From contig CAZUCA010000006.1 of the NCBI GenBank assembly GCA_964619125.1, positions 14,135-78,134 of the forward strand: 64,000 nucleotides of DNA, given 5' to 3'. The translations under genes and the position numbers were made by a program. Below the pieces are notes generated by a model that saw only the letters and a program-made list of their open reading frames with translations, was not told the DNA's origin and made no database searches. The DNA comes from Owenweeksia sp964619125. GTDB taxonomy: Bacteria; Bacteroidota; Bacteroidia; Flavobacteriales; Schleiferiaceae. Below, piece after piece: positions 6,822 to 16,329 of the stretch. Position 1 is the stretch's first letter, and each line of letters opens with the position of its first letter.

Positions 6822-9692
6822 ATGAGGAAGTTCCTACTCCTGACCTCACTCGCCCTCGTTTTTATTCTCTTTGGGCAAACCCGGCTTGCAGCCCAGGCCA
6901 TTCAAATGCAAAATACCAACAACACTCCCGCCAACCCCCGCAGTATCTGCCAGTGCGACACACTGGGCAGTGCCGGTAGCCAGGGAGTGCCCGAAGTACG
7001 TTATGGCCTCGGACCAGGTTTTAGCGGCACCGATTTCTTCTATGAATTCGTGCCAGGAACCAACTTTAGTACCGGTCCGGTGGTAGACCTTGACCTGGTG
7101 GAACTGACCCAGTTCAACAACGTAACCCCGGTAGATACCTTTGGCGTGGGCACCAAGTGGGCCGATCTGGCCATACCCTGTAATTTTCCGGTGGGAAGTG
7201 CTGCCCTGCGCATCCGCAACAGCAACGGTGAAATCAGTGATACCCTCTATTATGTGGTGAATAAAATTCCCGATGAGCCCATTCTCGATAGCATTGCCTT
7301 TGGCTTTGAAAACCCCTATACCACCGGGGTGGACGATTGGGGATTTTGTAAAGGTGATTCGGTTTACCTCTACGTAGAACCTCAGTTGGGCGCTTCTTAC
7401 CAGTGGAATAACAACGGTATGCCCATTGCCGGTGAAACCGATGACTCCATTGTTATCAAAACTTCCGGGGTCTATAGCGTTACCCTGAGCCTGGGTGCCT
7501 GTACCCGCACCAGTAAAGACACCATCATTAATGCCTTTTTGCCCCCTACCGATATAATTCTCTTTAATCCCGGCATTACCGCTTTCCAAATGGATGATCC
7601 TCATCCCAATAACAGCAGCCCGGTGGATTCGCTGCAGTTTTGTGAGGATCAGTCGGCCATACTTCAGGCTAATGCACCGGTAGCGGCAACAGGCCTTACT
7701 TATGATTACTTCTGGCTTACCGATTCCATTACTTCCTTTGGTGACACCGTGCAGTACCGGGTAGGAGGCCTGGACAGTATTCAGAATCTTACAATAAATG
7801 CCAGTTCACCACCCTTTAACATGGGTGAATATAACGGACGCTTTTACGTAGTGATCTACGATGGCTTTTGTACCGATACCTCACGGCCATATTTTGCTTA
7901 TATGGATTCAATTCCTGACGTGATGATCTCCAGCCAGACCTATGAAAATGGTATTCTTAATCCTGCCACCCAGGATGTGGAGATCTGTATGACCGACTCG
8001 GTACTGCTTCATACTCCCTACACCCACCCAACTTCAGTTATTGCCGACAGCCTTGAATTTCAATGGCAGCGATTAAACACCACTCTCACCCCACCGGTGT
8101 GGGAAGACGTGAATACCACCAATTATGATCGCGATGGCGACAAGTACAGCCTGCAGGTTGACACTTCCCTGAAGCCGGTTCGTCCTCTCAGCTTTTACCG
8201 CCTGCGGATATGGACTCTTACGCCTCATACCCGTACCCGCATTTGCAGCTACACTACTGACAGTGTGGTAATTCGCTGGAAGCCAAAAGACAGTATCCGG
8301 TTTGCGAACGATCCCTGGGTAAATGTGCTCAGTAGTTCTTCTCTTAATTTCTGTGAAACTGACTCGGCTCATCTTATTGCTCCCCCCATTCCCGGGCAGA
8401 TGGTTACCAACGGCTACAGTATGATGTACCAGTGGCTGCGCGACAGTACTGATACTGCTACCGGCTTGGTTTATAAAGACCCTATTCCCGGAGCCAACGC
8501 ACGCGACTTCTATGGCAGAATGTCGGGTGCTTATTATGTGGCGGCCGATGATGGTATCTGTATTGACACCCTGGGACCATTTACCCTCGAGGTAGATACA
8601 GTTCCGGCCACCACTATCACTGAAACCCGCTACCCCGGGCAAACCAGCACCCCTGACCGTGAGCTCTGCCTTACTGACTCGGTAATGTTATCGGTGGTGG
8701 ATACCGTACTACCCGGCTGGATGTACCAATGGGAACGGAGCCTCGGAAACGGCAACTGGGTAACCCAGGCCAATGATACTTTACCATGGATATCGGTTGA
8801 TACCTCTTACCGTCCCAGTGGCGTTGATACCCTTTGGTTCAGGGTAAGGATCAGCTATTTCAATAATTTTAATTTCCTGGGCTGTCCTTTCGTATCCGAT
8901 AGCATCTCGGTACAATTTTACAATCCCCCCACCTTATCATTCTTCCCGGGAGACTCGCTGGGCGTTTGTGCCGGTGATTCCATCCTGGTGATCGGGCAGG
9001 GTAATTCCCAAACTTACTCATGGGACGGCGGCACCGTACTGGGGCCACAGCGCTGGCTCAGTACCCCCGGTACTTACAACCTTACCGGAACGGGAGTAAA
9101 CGGCTGTACCACTACCCGTACCGTTACCATTTACAATCTGCAAACCACTGCCAATGCCGGTTCTGATATTACCGCCAGCAGTGGGGAAGTGGTAACACTT
9201 AGCGGTTCCGGAGGTAACAGTTATCGTTGGTACGCCGATAAGCCGGTGGCCTGGAGTGACTTCCTCAGCCAGTCGGTTAATGTCAGCTACACCTTACCCA
9301 ATGGGGTATTGAGTGATACCATTACTATCTTCCTGGAAGTGACCAATGCCGCCGGTTGTACTGATACCGATCAGTTGCTGTTGATTGTGGTTCAGGAAGA
9401 AGATGACGACATCAGTCTCCTGTCACGTGCCTACAACATGATTACCCCCAATGGCGATGGCATCAATGATGTTTGGGATATCAGTTCCATTGTAATTGAA
9501 TACAATGCCTGTGAAATAGAGATTCTCAACCGCTGGGGCTCTACGGTATATTCTGATGAAACCTTTGCCGGCGGATGGGACGGCAACGATGAGGGAGGCA
9601 ATCCCCTGCCTGACGGTACCTACTATTACATTCTCAGCTGCGATGGTAGTGTAATCCTTAAGAATGCTGTAACCATTATCCGTAACCAATAA
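6822..9692 (+). CDS. Secreted T9SS type B cargo protein, adhesin-like
   Basis: This encodes a 956-residue exported protein. It has a signal peptide (MRKFLLLTSLALVFILFGQ..., cleavage near AAQ at residue 25). A long body of Ig/PKD-like beta modules follows, with many short repeats of the form CxTDSVxL and DTLWFRVRI. The C-terminal about 85 residues (NMITPNGDGINDVWDI, ILNRWGSTVY, LPDGTYYYIL) form the gliding-motility-type (type B) T9SS sorting domain. Such proteins are surface adhesins or secreted fibres; no enzyme motif is visible. The PorP/SprF-like gene follows after 11 bases, and family knowledge says SprF-type partners are needed to export type B cargo. The pair is probably one operon. Confidence 0.88.
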   Translation: MRKFLLLTSLALVFILFGQTRLAAQAIQMQNTNNTPANPRSICQCDTLGSAGSQGVPEVRYGLGPGFSGTDFFYEFVPGTNFSTGPVVDLDLVELTQFNNVTPVDTFGVGTKWADLAIPCNFPVGSAALRIRNSNGEISDTLYYVVNKIPDEPILDSIAFGFENPYTTGVDDWGFCKGDSVYLYVEPQLGASYQWNNNGMPIAGETDDSIVIKTSGVYSVTLSLGACTRTSKDTIINAFLPPTDIILFNPGITAFQMDDPHPNNSSPVDSLQFCEDQSAILQANAPVAATGLTYDYFWLTDSITSFGDTVQYRVGGLDSIQNLTINASSPPFNMGEYNGRFYVVIYDGFCTDTSRPYFAYMDSIPDVMISSQTYENGILNPATQDVEICMTDSVLLHTPYTHPTSVIADSLEFQWQRLNTTLTPPVWEDVNTTNYDRDGDKYSLQVDTSLKPVRPLSFYRLRIWTLTPHTRTRICSYTTDSVVIRWKPKDSIRFANDPWVNVLSSSSLNFCETDSAHLIAPPIPGQMVTNGYSMMYQWLRDSTDTATGLVYKDPIPGANARDFYGRMSGAYYVAADDGICIDTLGPFTLEVDTVPATTITETRYPGQTSTPDRELCLTDSVMLSVVDTVLPGWMYQWERSLGNGNWVTQANDTLPWISVDTSYRPSGVDTLWFRVRISYFNNFNFLGCPFVSDSISVQFYNPPTLSFFPGDSLGVCAGDSILVIGQGNSQTYSWDGGTVLGPQRWLSTPGTYNLTGTGVNGCTTTRTVTIYNLQTTANAGSDITASSGEVVTLSGSGGNSYRWYADKPVAWSDFLSQSVNVSYTLPNGVLSDTITIFLEVTNAAGCTDTDQLLLIVVQEEDDDISLLSRAYNMITPNGDGINDVWDISSIVIEYNACEIEILNRWGSTVYSDETFAGGWDGNDEGGNPLPDGTYYYILSCDGSVILKNAVTIIRNQ

Positions 9693-9703
9693 GAAACCGC
9701 TCT

Positions 9704-11221
9704 ATGAAACTTAATAAGACAATCCTTCTAACAGCCGCTCTCTTATTGGGTGGTTTGGCTAAGGCCCAGCAAATACCGCTTTATAGTAATTACTTTTTTA
9801 CTCCATATATTTACAATCCTTCCATGTCGGGTACTGAGGGCAGCACCAAGCTTAGCCTCATTCACCGCCGTCAGTGGACCGGTATTCAGGGTTCTCCTGA
9901 AACTTCGGCCTTTGCTGTTGATGGTTCCCTGAACGAGGAAAAGGTAGGCTGGAGTGTTTACGGCTTCTCGGATAAAACCGATATTCTCAATCGCCTGGGT
10001 ATTTATGGCAACTACGCCTATCACCTGCAGTTGTCAGATAATACACAGTTGTCATTTGGCCTGGGAGCCGGATATCTCAACAATGCGATTGACGTGAATA
10101 ACATTCGTGCTCAGCAGGAAGGGGATATTTTCACCATCACTAATGGCAACCGCGGTACCTTCGATATCAATGCCGGGCTGAGCTTAAAAATAGCTGACTT
10201 TACCCTGGGCGGTGCTGCTCCCCAGATTATTGGTCAGTCAATAAAATATGCTGAAACGCCTAACCGTGAAGTAGCTTATTCGCTGTTGCGCCACTATGTG
10301 GTAAATGCCCAGTATGACTTTAAATTTGATGGTGATCGCCGGGTGCTGAGCCCGATGGTAATGGTGAGAGCCGCCAAGAATGTCCCTATACAGGTGGATG
10401 CCGGGGTGATGTTTCAGCTTGAGGAGTATGGCCACATCGGTGCCATGTACCGTTCTGATTATGCTGTTACCGGCAACATCGGTATCAACCTTACCGAGCA
10501 ACTTACCGTGGGCTATGCCTATGACTTTTCGCTAAACAAGTACAGTAGCAGCCTGGGTTCATCGCATGAATTTATGCTTTCGTATAAGTTTGGCAGTGAC
10601 AAGCGCAATGAACGTCTCGAAAATGAGATCAAGCGTTTAAAAGAGCGTCAGCGCCGCGCTCAGGATCAGACCGAGGAGATGGTTGACGAGAAGCTGGAAG
10701 AATTTAAAGATGAGTACAAGCGCGAGCTTAAGGAGGAAATGAAAAAGGCCGCCGACGATGCCGCGCAGGAAGCTGCTAAGCAGGCTGCCCAGCAAACTCA
10801 GGATGCCAATCGCAATAACAGCGGTCAGACTGGTGGCAATACCGGTCAGGACAACAGTGGTGGCAATAACAACCAGGCCGGTCAGAACCAGGGTCAGCCG
10901 GTGGATAACAGCGGACAAAGCGGTACTCCGGTAAACCGTGGTGGTGCAGTTGATAACGGCCAACTGCCCAGCCAGATTTCGGCCGGTGCTCCTGGCTATT
11001 ATCTGATTGCCGGTGTATTCAGCAATAAGGCCAATGCCGATCGCCGCTTACGTCAACTAAGCCAGGAAGGCATTGAAGCTGGTGTGTTCCAGGATCCGGG
11101 TAATTACTTCTACTACGTGTTTATCCGTCGCTATAACAGCTACCAGGCGGCCGATAACGCCAAGGCCAGCAATATGAATGGTCGCTACAATGGCGAGCTC
11201 TGGATTAAAGTGGTGAAGTAA
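9704..11221 (+). CDS. PorP/SprF-like outer-membrane protein fused to a SPOR domain
   Basis: The 505-residue product combines four parts. A signal peptide ends near residue 21 (LLGGLAKAQ). A PorP/SprF beta-barrel covers about 22-295, with NYFFTPYIYNPSMSG at the start and LTVGYAYDFSLNKYSS near the end. A charged coiled coil (about 300-350) is followed by a Gly/Asn/Gln-rich linker (about 365-420). The C-terminus (about 428-505, GYYLIAGVFSNKANADRRL) looks like a SPOR domain, which in other proteins binds denuded peptidoglycan. PorP/SprF proteins serve T9SS cargo export and gliding, and the gene directly follows a type B cargo gene. Ordinary family members end after the barrel at about 300-350 residues, so this is an extended form. 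Confidence 0.85.
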   Translation: MKLNKTILLTAALLLGGLAKAQQIPLYSNYFFTPYIYNPSMSGTEGSTKLSLIHRRQWTGIQGSPETSAFAVDGSLNEEKVGWSVYGFSDKTDILNRLGIYGNYAYHLQLSDNTQLSFGLGAGYLNNAIDVNNIRAQQEGDIFTITNGNRGTFDINAGLSLKIADFTLGGAAPQIIGQSIKYAETPNREVAYSLLRHYVVNAQYDFKFDGDRRVLSPMVMVRAAKNVPIQVDAGVMFQLEEYGHIGAMYRSDYAVTGNIGINLTEQLTVGYAYDFSLNKYSSSLGSSHEFMLSYKFGSDKRNERLENEIKRLKERQRRAQDQTEEMVDEKLEEFKDEYKRELKEEMKKAADDAAQEAAKQAAQQTQDANRNNSGQTGGNTGQDNSGGNNNQAGQNQGQPVDNSGQSGTPVNRGGAVDNGQLPSQISAGAPGYYLIAGVFSNKANADRRLRQLSQEGIEAGVFQDPGNYFYYVFIRRYNSYQAADNAKASNMNGRYNGELWIKVVK

Positions 11222-11240
11222 TCACCGCCTGTCAAAAACT

Positions 11241-11270
11241 AAAAAGGCTCCTGAAAAGGAGCCTTTTTTT
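11241..11270. terminator. Bidirectional intrinsic terminator
   Basis: A perfect stem AAGGCTCC / GGAGCCTT with a TGAAAA loop is flanked by an A-run on the left and a T-run on the right. It therefore works on both strands, ending the PorP/SprF transcript and the convergent DinB-like gene, whose stop codon lies in the T-run. Confidence 0.92.
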
Positions 11271-11832
11271 AATCCAATATTTTCCGGGCCTGCAACAGGT
11301 GCCGGTGGGTGTGGGCAATGATGAATTCAAAGGCATCCGGTAAGCGCAGCCTGAGCCATGGAAAAATACTCTCCACCCGCAGCTGGTCGATATCCTTATC
11401 ATAGGCCTTGATGAGCAATTCTTCCCACTGGTCCATATCATTGACAAAGTCGCGGAAGATCACCTTTTCATCAAGCGCAATACCCTTGGCGGTCCGCTTA
11501 CGTGGGTTTATGGAAGGGAAGGTGGGCATTTTATAGGGAATTTTACCATCACGCGGTTCCATACTTTTTTTAAGCATGCGTCCCAGCCAGCTTACCTTCA
11601 CCTCATCGTGATTCACATCCTCGGCCTCTTCCAGGGCCTTGCTGATGTTTTTGAGATAAAAGCCGTTTACCAGGTTTATGTGGGCAAAAACCTCACTGAT
11701 AGACCATTTGCCGGGCGCGGGTTTTCTCCTTAACTCCTCTTCTTCAAGAAAGTAGAAGTCATGCTGGGCTACCCGGCGAATTTCGCTGACATCCTTCCGG
11801 AGCCGGCTCAAAAATTCTGAACGTGTTTCCAT
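11269..11832 (-). CDS. DinB-like four-helix protein
   Basis: This 187-residue soluble protein resembles the DinB/YfiT superfamily, a four-helix bundle that usually binds a metal through three histidines. Visible candidates are the His in SEVFAHINLVNGFYL and the HTHRH cluster in IIAHTHRHLLQARKIL near the C-terminus, in the expected places. The motif GKWSISEVFAHI corresponds to the common PxKWS..E...H start of the fold. Members include thiol transferases and many proteins of unknown role, so no reaction is assigned. It is transcribed alone, convergent with the PorP/SprF gene. Confidence 0.78.
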   Translation of the reverse strand: METRSEFLSRLRKDVSEIRRVAQHDFYFLEEEELRRKPAPGKWSISEVFAHINLVNGFYLKNISKALEEAEDVNHDEVKVSWLGRMLKKSMEPRDGKIPYKMPTFPSINPRKRTAKGIALDEKVIFRDFVNDMDQWEELLIKAYDKDIDQLRVESIFPWLRLRLPDAFEFIIAHTHRHLLQARKILD

Positions 11833-11910
11833 TTGGTCAGTTAATCTAGGGCCAAGTTAAACAGCTTTCATTCATTTTTAAAATCTGCCTGAATTTTAGC
11901 TGTGCGGTAG

Positions 11911-11918
11911 TAGATTTG
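11911..11918 (+). promoter_or_regulatory. Putative -7 box for the M3 peptidase gene
   Basis: TAGATTTG matches the Bacteroidota -7 consensus TAnnTTTG exactly and lies 55 bases before the peptidase ATG. A weak TTTT stretch is upstream, but no clear TTTG at about 20 bases. Confidence 0.45.
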
Positions 11919-11973
11919 TGAGATCCAAACAAAGTGAATACTATCGCGCTATAAGTATTTCCAGCCCGAAAAA

Positions 11974-14019
11974 ATGATGATGATGAAAAACCCGCTTTTA
12001 CAACCATATAATACCGTTTTTGAAACCCCGCCTTTCCATGAAATCAAGGAGGAGCATTTTTTGCCCGCCCTTGAGGAAGCCATAAAAAATGCCAAGGCTG
12101 AGGTTGATCAGATTTGTGCCAACAAGGAGCAAGCAACTTTTGAAAATACCGTGGAGGCATTGGAGTATAGCGGTGAGGCTGTAGGCCGGATTGCGGAGCT
12201 CTTTTACAACCTTAACAGTGCTGAAACCAATGATGAAATTCAGAAGATTGCCCGTGATTTTTCTCCCATGCTCAGTGAATATTCCAATGACATTACTCTG
12301 AATAAGGAGCTTTTTGAGCGCATTCGCAGCGTTTATGAGGGTGATCAATCGACGCTTAATGAGGAGCAGAAAATGTTGCTCGACAAAAGCTACCGGGCTT
12401 TTACCCGCAATGGTGCCAAGCTCAATGATGACGATAAGTCCAAGTTGCGCGAAATTGATAAGAAGCTGGCCGGTTTGTCGCTTGAGTTTGGTGAGAACGT
12501 ACTGGCCGAAACTAATGATTTTGAACTGCTGATTACCGATGAGAAGGATCTGGCAGGTTTGCCGGATTATATTGTGGAGGCCGCGGCTGAAACCGCATCC
12601 GAAAAAGGGAAAGACAATGCCTGGGTATTTACCCTTCACTTTCCCAGCTACGTCCCTTTTGTCACCTACTCTGATAAGCGCGAATTGCGCCGTAAAATGA
12701 GCATTGCTTATGGCAGCAGAGCCTTTAAAGACAATGAGCGTAACAATGCCGAAATTGTAAAGCAAATTGCCAGCCTGCGCTATGAGCGTGCACGATTGCT
12801 AGGCTTTGCTAACCACGCCGACTTTACCTTGCGCGAGCGTATGGCTGAAACCCCGGCCAAAGTGGAGCAGTTTCTCAGTGACCTGCTAAAGGTTGCCCGC
12901 CCTGCCGCCCAACAGGAGGTGGCAGAGCTCGAGAGTTTTGCCCGTGAAAAGGATGGCCTCGAGCAACTGCAGAAGTGGGATCTGGCCTACTACACCGAAA
13001 AACTCAAACAAAAACGCTTTGAGGTTGATGATGAAAAACTGAAACCCTACTTCAGGCTGGAGGATGTGATTGACGGGGCCTTTACGGTGGCCGGGAAGCT
13101 TTATGGTCTCAGTTTCAAGGTGAGAAACGATATTCAGAAGTACCACCAGGATGTGGTAACTTATGAAGTGCTGGATGACAAGGGCGATCATCTGGCCGTT
13201 TTCTACGCTGATTTCTTTCCCCGTGCCGGCAAGCGCAACGGTGCCTGGATGACCGCTTACCGCAGTCAGAAAAAAATTAATGGGGTAGACATCCGCCCCC
13301 AGATCAGTATCGTTTGCAACTTTAGCAAGCCCACCAAAACCAAGCCATCGCTGCTGACTTTCAACGAAGTGCTGACTTTGTTCCATGAGTTCGGCCATGC
13401 CCTGCACGGCATTATGGCGCGCGGCACCTATGCCAGCCTTAGTGGTACCAGTGTGTACTGGGATTTTGTGGAATTGCCTTCGCAAATCATGGAAAACTGG
13501 TGCTATCAAAAGGAATGCCTTGATCTCTTTGCCCGCCATTACGAGAGCGGGGAAAGAATACCAGCCGACCTGGTAGAACGCCTCAGGGCCAGCGCCACCT
13601 TTATGGAAGGTTATGCTACCGTGCGGCAAATTGGACTGGCACGCCTTGACATGGCCTGGCATGCCACCAACCCAGGTGCAGTGAAGACAGTAGATGACTA
13701 TGAGCAGGAAGTAACCAGTGAAACCGAATTGTTGCCCCCGGTCCCCGGCAGCAATACTTCCACCGCTTTCTCCCATATTTTTCAGGGAGGATACTCTGCC
13801 GGCTACTACAGCTACAAATGGGCAGAAGTGCTCGATGCCGATGCCTTTGAATATTTCAGTGAACAGGGAATTTTTAATCCCACCGTAGCCGCCCGTTTCC
13901 AAAAGCTGTTGGCTGCCGGAGGCACTGTACACCCCGCCAAGCTTTATCGTGAATTCCGAGGTAGAGATGCTGACCCCGAGGCCTTGCTGCGCCGGGCCGG
14001 ACTGGTGGCAACTCATTAA
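11974..14019 (+). CDS. M3 family zinc metallopeptidase (peptidyl-dipeptidase / oligopeptidase type)
   Basis: This 681-residue cytoplasmic-type peptidase degrades oligopeptides. The zinc motif HEFGH is at residues 471-475, followed by ALHGIMARGTYASLSGT and WDFVELPSQIMENW with the third metal-ligand region (Glu500). The C-terminal FSHIFQGGYSAGYYSYKWAEVL is typical of the Dcp / oligopeptidase A branch. There is no signal peptide, and the length is normal (about 680). The start has four ATG codons nearly in a row (MMMMKNPLL); any of the first could be used. It stands alone with its own promoter-like box at 11911. Confidence 0.93.
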   Translation: MMMMKNPLLQPYNTVFETPPFHEIKEEHFLPALEEAIKNAKAEVDQICANKEQATFENTVEALEYSGEAVGRIAELFYNLNSAETNDEIQKIARDFSPMLSEYSNDITLNKELFERIRSVYEGDQSTLNEEQKMLLDKSYRAFTRNGAKLNDDDKSKLREIDKKLAGLSLEFGENVLAETNDFELLITDEKDLAGLPDYIVEAAAETASEKGKDNAWVFTLHFPSYVPFVTYSDKRELRRKMSIAYGSRAFKDNERNNAEIVKQIASLRYERARLLGFANHADFTLRERMAETPAKVEQFLSDLLKVARPAAQQEVAELESFAREKDGLEQLQKWDLAYYTEKLKQKRFEVDDEKLKPYFRLEDVIDGAFTVAGKLYGLSFKVRNDIQKYHQDVVTYEVLDDKGDHLAVFYADFFPRAGKRNGAWMTAYRSQKKINGVDIRPQISIVCNFSKPTKTKPSLLTFNEVLTLFHEFGHALHGIMARGTYASLSGTSVYWDFVELPSQIMENWCYQKECLDLFARHYESGERIPADLVERLRASATFMEGYATVRQIGLARLDMAWHATNPGAVKTVDDYEQEVTSETELLPPVPGSNTSTAFSHIFQGGYSAGYYSYKWAEVLDADAFEYFSEQGIFNPTVAARFQKLLAAGGTVHPAKLYREFRGRDADPEALLRRAGLVATH

Positions 14020-14026
14020 GTAATTG

Positions 14027-14113
14027 ACCTGCTTCAGAAGTGTTGATGCCGTGGCTCAGGTCGTTCGAAGGGGAATGGGTCATCGCACGGGCTTACTGGG
14101 GCAGGTTTTTTTT
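14027..14113 (+). terminator. Possible long-range terminator structure after the M3 peptidase gene
   Basis: ACCTGC (14027-14032) can pair with GCAGGT (14101-14106), which is followed at once by a run of eight T. Inside, CCGTG (14049-14053) can pair with CACGG (14086-14090). The large loop makes this weaker than a normal intrinsic terminator; it may end the peptidase transcript or a small RNA. Confidence 0.3.
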
Positions 14114-14198
14114 CTCTACTTAGCCCGGGAGGGCGCTGCTTATTGGATTAATGCTGTTTCTTTGTGGTGCCTTGCCGTAAATTTTTGAACCCCTCGCT

Positions 14199-14969
14199 AT
14201 GGTACGAGCTAAAAAACATCTTGGACAGCACTTCTTAAAAAATGAAAATATTGCCCGGCAGATTGCCGATGGCTTAAGCGGTGAGGGCTATGAAAAGGTA
14301 GTGGAAATCGGGCCCGGTATGGGGATTCTCACCCGGTTTTTACAAGAGCGGGAGGAAGAATTGTATGTAGTGGAAATCGATACTGAGTCGGTGGAATACC
14401 TGCATGGCAATTTCGACCTGCGCTTCGATCACATTCTTGAAGCTGATTTTCTGAATTTCCCGCTCGACCAGTTTTTTTCGGGCCAGCAGCTGGCAGTGGC
14501 CGGAAACTTTCCCTACAATATTTCCAGCCAGATCATTTTTAAGGTGCTTGAGCATCGGGAGCAGGTGCCGGAACTGGTGGGTATGTTTCAAAAGGAAGTG
14601 GCTGAAAGGATTGTGGCCGGGCCGGGCAGCAAGGTGTATGGCATTATTAGTGTGCTCACCGCCGCTTACTATGATTCAGAGTACCTGTTTACGGTGGAGC
14701 CGGAAGAGTTTAACCCTCCTCCCAAAGTACGCAGCGGTGTGATCAGGCTGCGCCGCAAAGCGGATTTTGATAAATTTCCGGCCAATGAGCGCCTGTTTCA
14801 AACGGTGGTGAAAACCGCCTTCAATCAGCGGCGCAAAACTTTACGCAATGCCCTTAAATCCCTTTCTTTACCTGATGATCCTGCGGTAGCAGCGCTTTTG
14901 CCCAAGCGGGCCGAACAACTGAGCCTGGCAGACTTTATTCTTATTACCAACAGTATTTCAAAAAAGTGA
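14199..14969 (+). CDS. rsmA: 16S rRNA (adenine1518-N6/adenine1519-N6)-dimethyltransferase
   Basis: The 256-residue product (KsgA/RsmA) dimethylates two adenines near the 3' end of 16S rRNA during small-subunit maturation. The start VRAKKHLGQHFLKNE, the SAM-binding VVEIGPGMGILT, the catalytic NFPYNISSQI and the PPPKVRSGVIRL segment are all family signatures. The length is normal. Upstream TAAATTTTTG at 14178-14187 resembles a stretched -7 box. It is the first gene of a tightly packed rightward run to 20794, and its stop overlaps the mgtE start (TGATG). Confidence 0.97.
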   Translation: MVRAKKHLGQHFLKNENIARQIADGLSGEGYEKVVEIGPGMGILTRFLQEREEELYVVEIDTESVEYLHGNFDLRFDHILEADFLNFPLDQFFSGQQLAVAGNFPYNISSQIIFKVLEHREQVPELVGMFQKEVAERIVAGPGSKVYGIISVLTAAYYDSEYLFTVEPEEFNPPPKVRSGVIRLRRKADFDKFPANERLFQTVVKTAFNQRRKTLRNALKSLSLPDDPAVAALLPKRAEQLSLADFILITNSISKK

Positions 14970-16324
14970 TGATGGAAGTTCGGGTAGACGACAAGTATAT
15001 TCAGGAGTTGCAGCGCGATCTCAATGACGGCAATCTTGAGCAGCGCCTTCCGGAGCTGGAGGAAATGCACCCGGCCGATATCGCCCTGGCGGCTCAGCAG
15101 TTACCACTGGAGCAGAGTACCGAAATTATTACCAACCTCAGTGAGGCCAAAGCTGCCGATGCCCTGGTGGAACTCGATGAGGAGCTACGCGCCAAAATTC
15201 TCCAGGAGTACAGTGGCCAGGAGATTGCCGATGAGCTGGTGGAAAACCTCGATTCGGATGATGCCGCCGACCTTATTAACCTGCTGCCCGACTCCAAGAA
15301 GAAGGAAGTACTAAACAGCATCGAAGATCCACAGCAGGCCAAAGGCCTTGCTGATCTGCTGATCTATCCTGAAAATACGGCCGGTGCCCTGATGGCTACC
15401 GAGTTGATCAAGGTGAACCAAAACTGGAAAGTGATGCGCTGCGTGCGCGAAATGCGCAACCAGGCGGAGGATGTGGATCAGGTACACACCATATACGTGG
15501 TGGATGATAACGACTGCCTGCTGGGTACCCTCTCGCTTAAAAAGCTGCTTACCACCTCCCTTAAACTGCCCATTTCAGAGGTGTTTACCAAAAATGTGCA
15601 GAGCGTTGAGACTACTGCCAGTGCTGAGGATGTATCGCGGGCCATGGAAAAATACGACCTCTTTGTTATGCCGGTGGTCGATTCGCTGGGCCACTTGCTG
15701 GGACGCATCACCATTGACGATGTGGTGGATTTTATCAAGGAGGAAGCGCGGGAGGACTATGCCCTGGCCAGTGGTCTTACCGAAGAGGTGGAAACCCATG
15801 ACAAGGTGCGCACTATCGTAAAGGCACGTTTGCCCTGGTTGCTGATTGGTCTGGTAGGGGGGCTGGCTGCGGCCAGTGTGATCGGAAAGTTTGAAGGGGA
15901 TCTCGAGGCTATCCCCAAGCTCGCCTTTTTTATTCCTCTGATTGCGGCTATGGGCGGTAATGTGGGGGTACAGTCATCGGCGATAATTGTACAGGGGCTT
16001 GCCAGTCAGGCACCCATGGGGACTTTGTCAAAGCGACTTTTTAAGGAGCTGAGCGTGGGGGTACTTAATGGCCTCATCCTGGGGGTGCTTATAATCGGAG
16101 CCAGCCTATTTCTGGGCTATGGCACCCTTATGGCCATTACGGTAGCTACCTCCCTGGTAAGTGTGATTATCGTGGCGGCACTCATCGGTACTTTCGTGCC
16201 CCTGCTGCTCGATCGATACAAAATTGATCCCGCCCTGGCTACTGGTCCTTTTATCACTACCGTCAACGATATCCTTGGTCTTTTTATCTATTTTATGATA
16301 GGAAGGGCTATTTTAGGGATATAA
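14969..16324 (+). CDS. mgtE: Magnesium transporter MgtE
   Basis: This is a 451-residue Mg2+ channel. The cytoplasmic N domain (about 1-130) holds repeated acidic helices (MHPADIALAAQQL, LDSDDAADLINLLP). Two CBS domains follow (about 135-255), then five membrane helices (about 280-450), including the conserved PLIAAMGGNVGVQSS pore segment and DPALATGPFITT. In characterised MgtE the N and CBS domains close the pore when cytosolic Mg2+ is high. The start is the ATG that overlaps the rsmA stop as TGATG; a GTG one codon upstream and an ATG one codon downstream are alternatives. Coupled to rsmA, it is followed after 5 bases by mscS. Confidence 0.95.
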   Translation: MMEVRVDDKYIQELQRDLNDGNLEQRLPELEEMHPADIALAAQQLPLEQSTEIITNLSEAKAADALVELDEELRAKILQEYSGQEIADELVENLDSDDAADLINLLPDSKKKEVLNSIEDPQQAKGLADLLIYPENTAGALMATELIKVNQNWKVMRCVREMRNQAEDVDQVHTIYVVDDNDCLLGTLSLKKLLTTSLKLPISEVFTKNVQSVETTASAEDVSRAMEKYDLFVMPVVDSLGHLLGRITIDDVVDFIKEEAREDYALASGLTEEVETHDKVRTIVKARLPWLLIGLVGGLAAASVIGKFEGDLEAIPKLAFFIPLIAAMGGNVGVQSSAIIVQGLASQAPMGTLSKRLFKELSVGVLNGLILGVLIIGASLFLGYGTLMAITVATSLVSVIIVAALIGTFVPLLLDRYKIDPALATGPFITTVNDILGLFIYFMIGRAILGI

Positions 16325-16329
16325 TACCT

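Noticed and set aside
12886..14016. Long open frame (376 codons) on the - strand opposite the M3 peptidase gene
   Set aside because: The sense strand carries the complete HEFGH peptidase; the antisense product has no recognisable domain.
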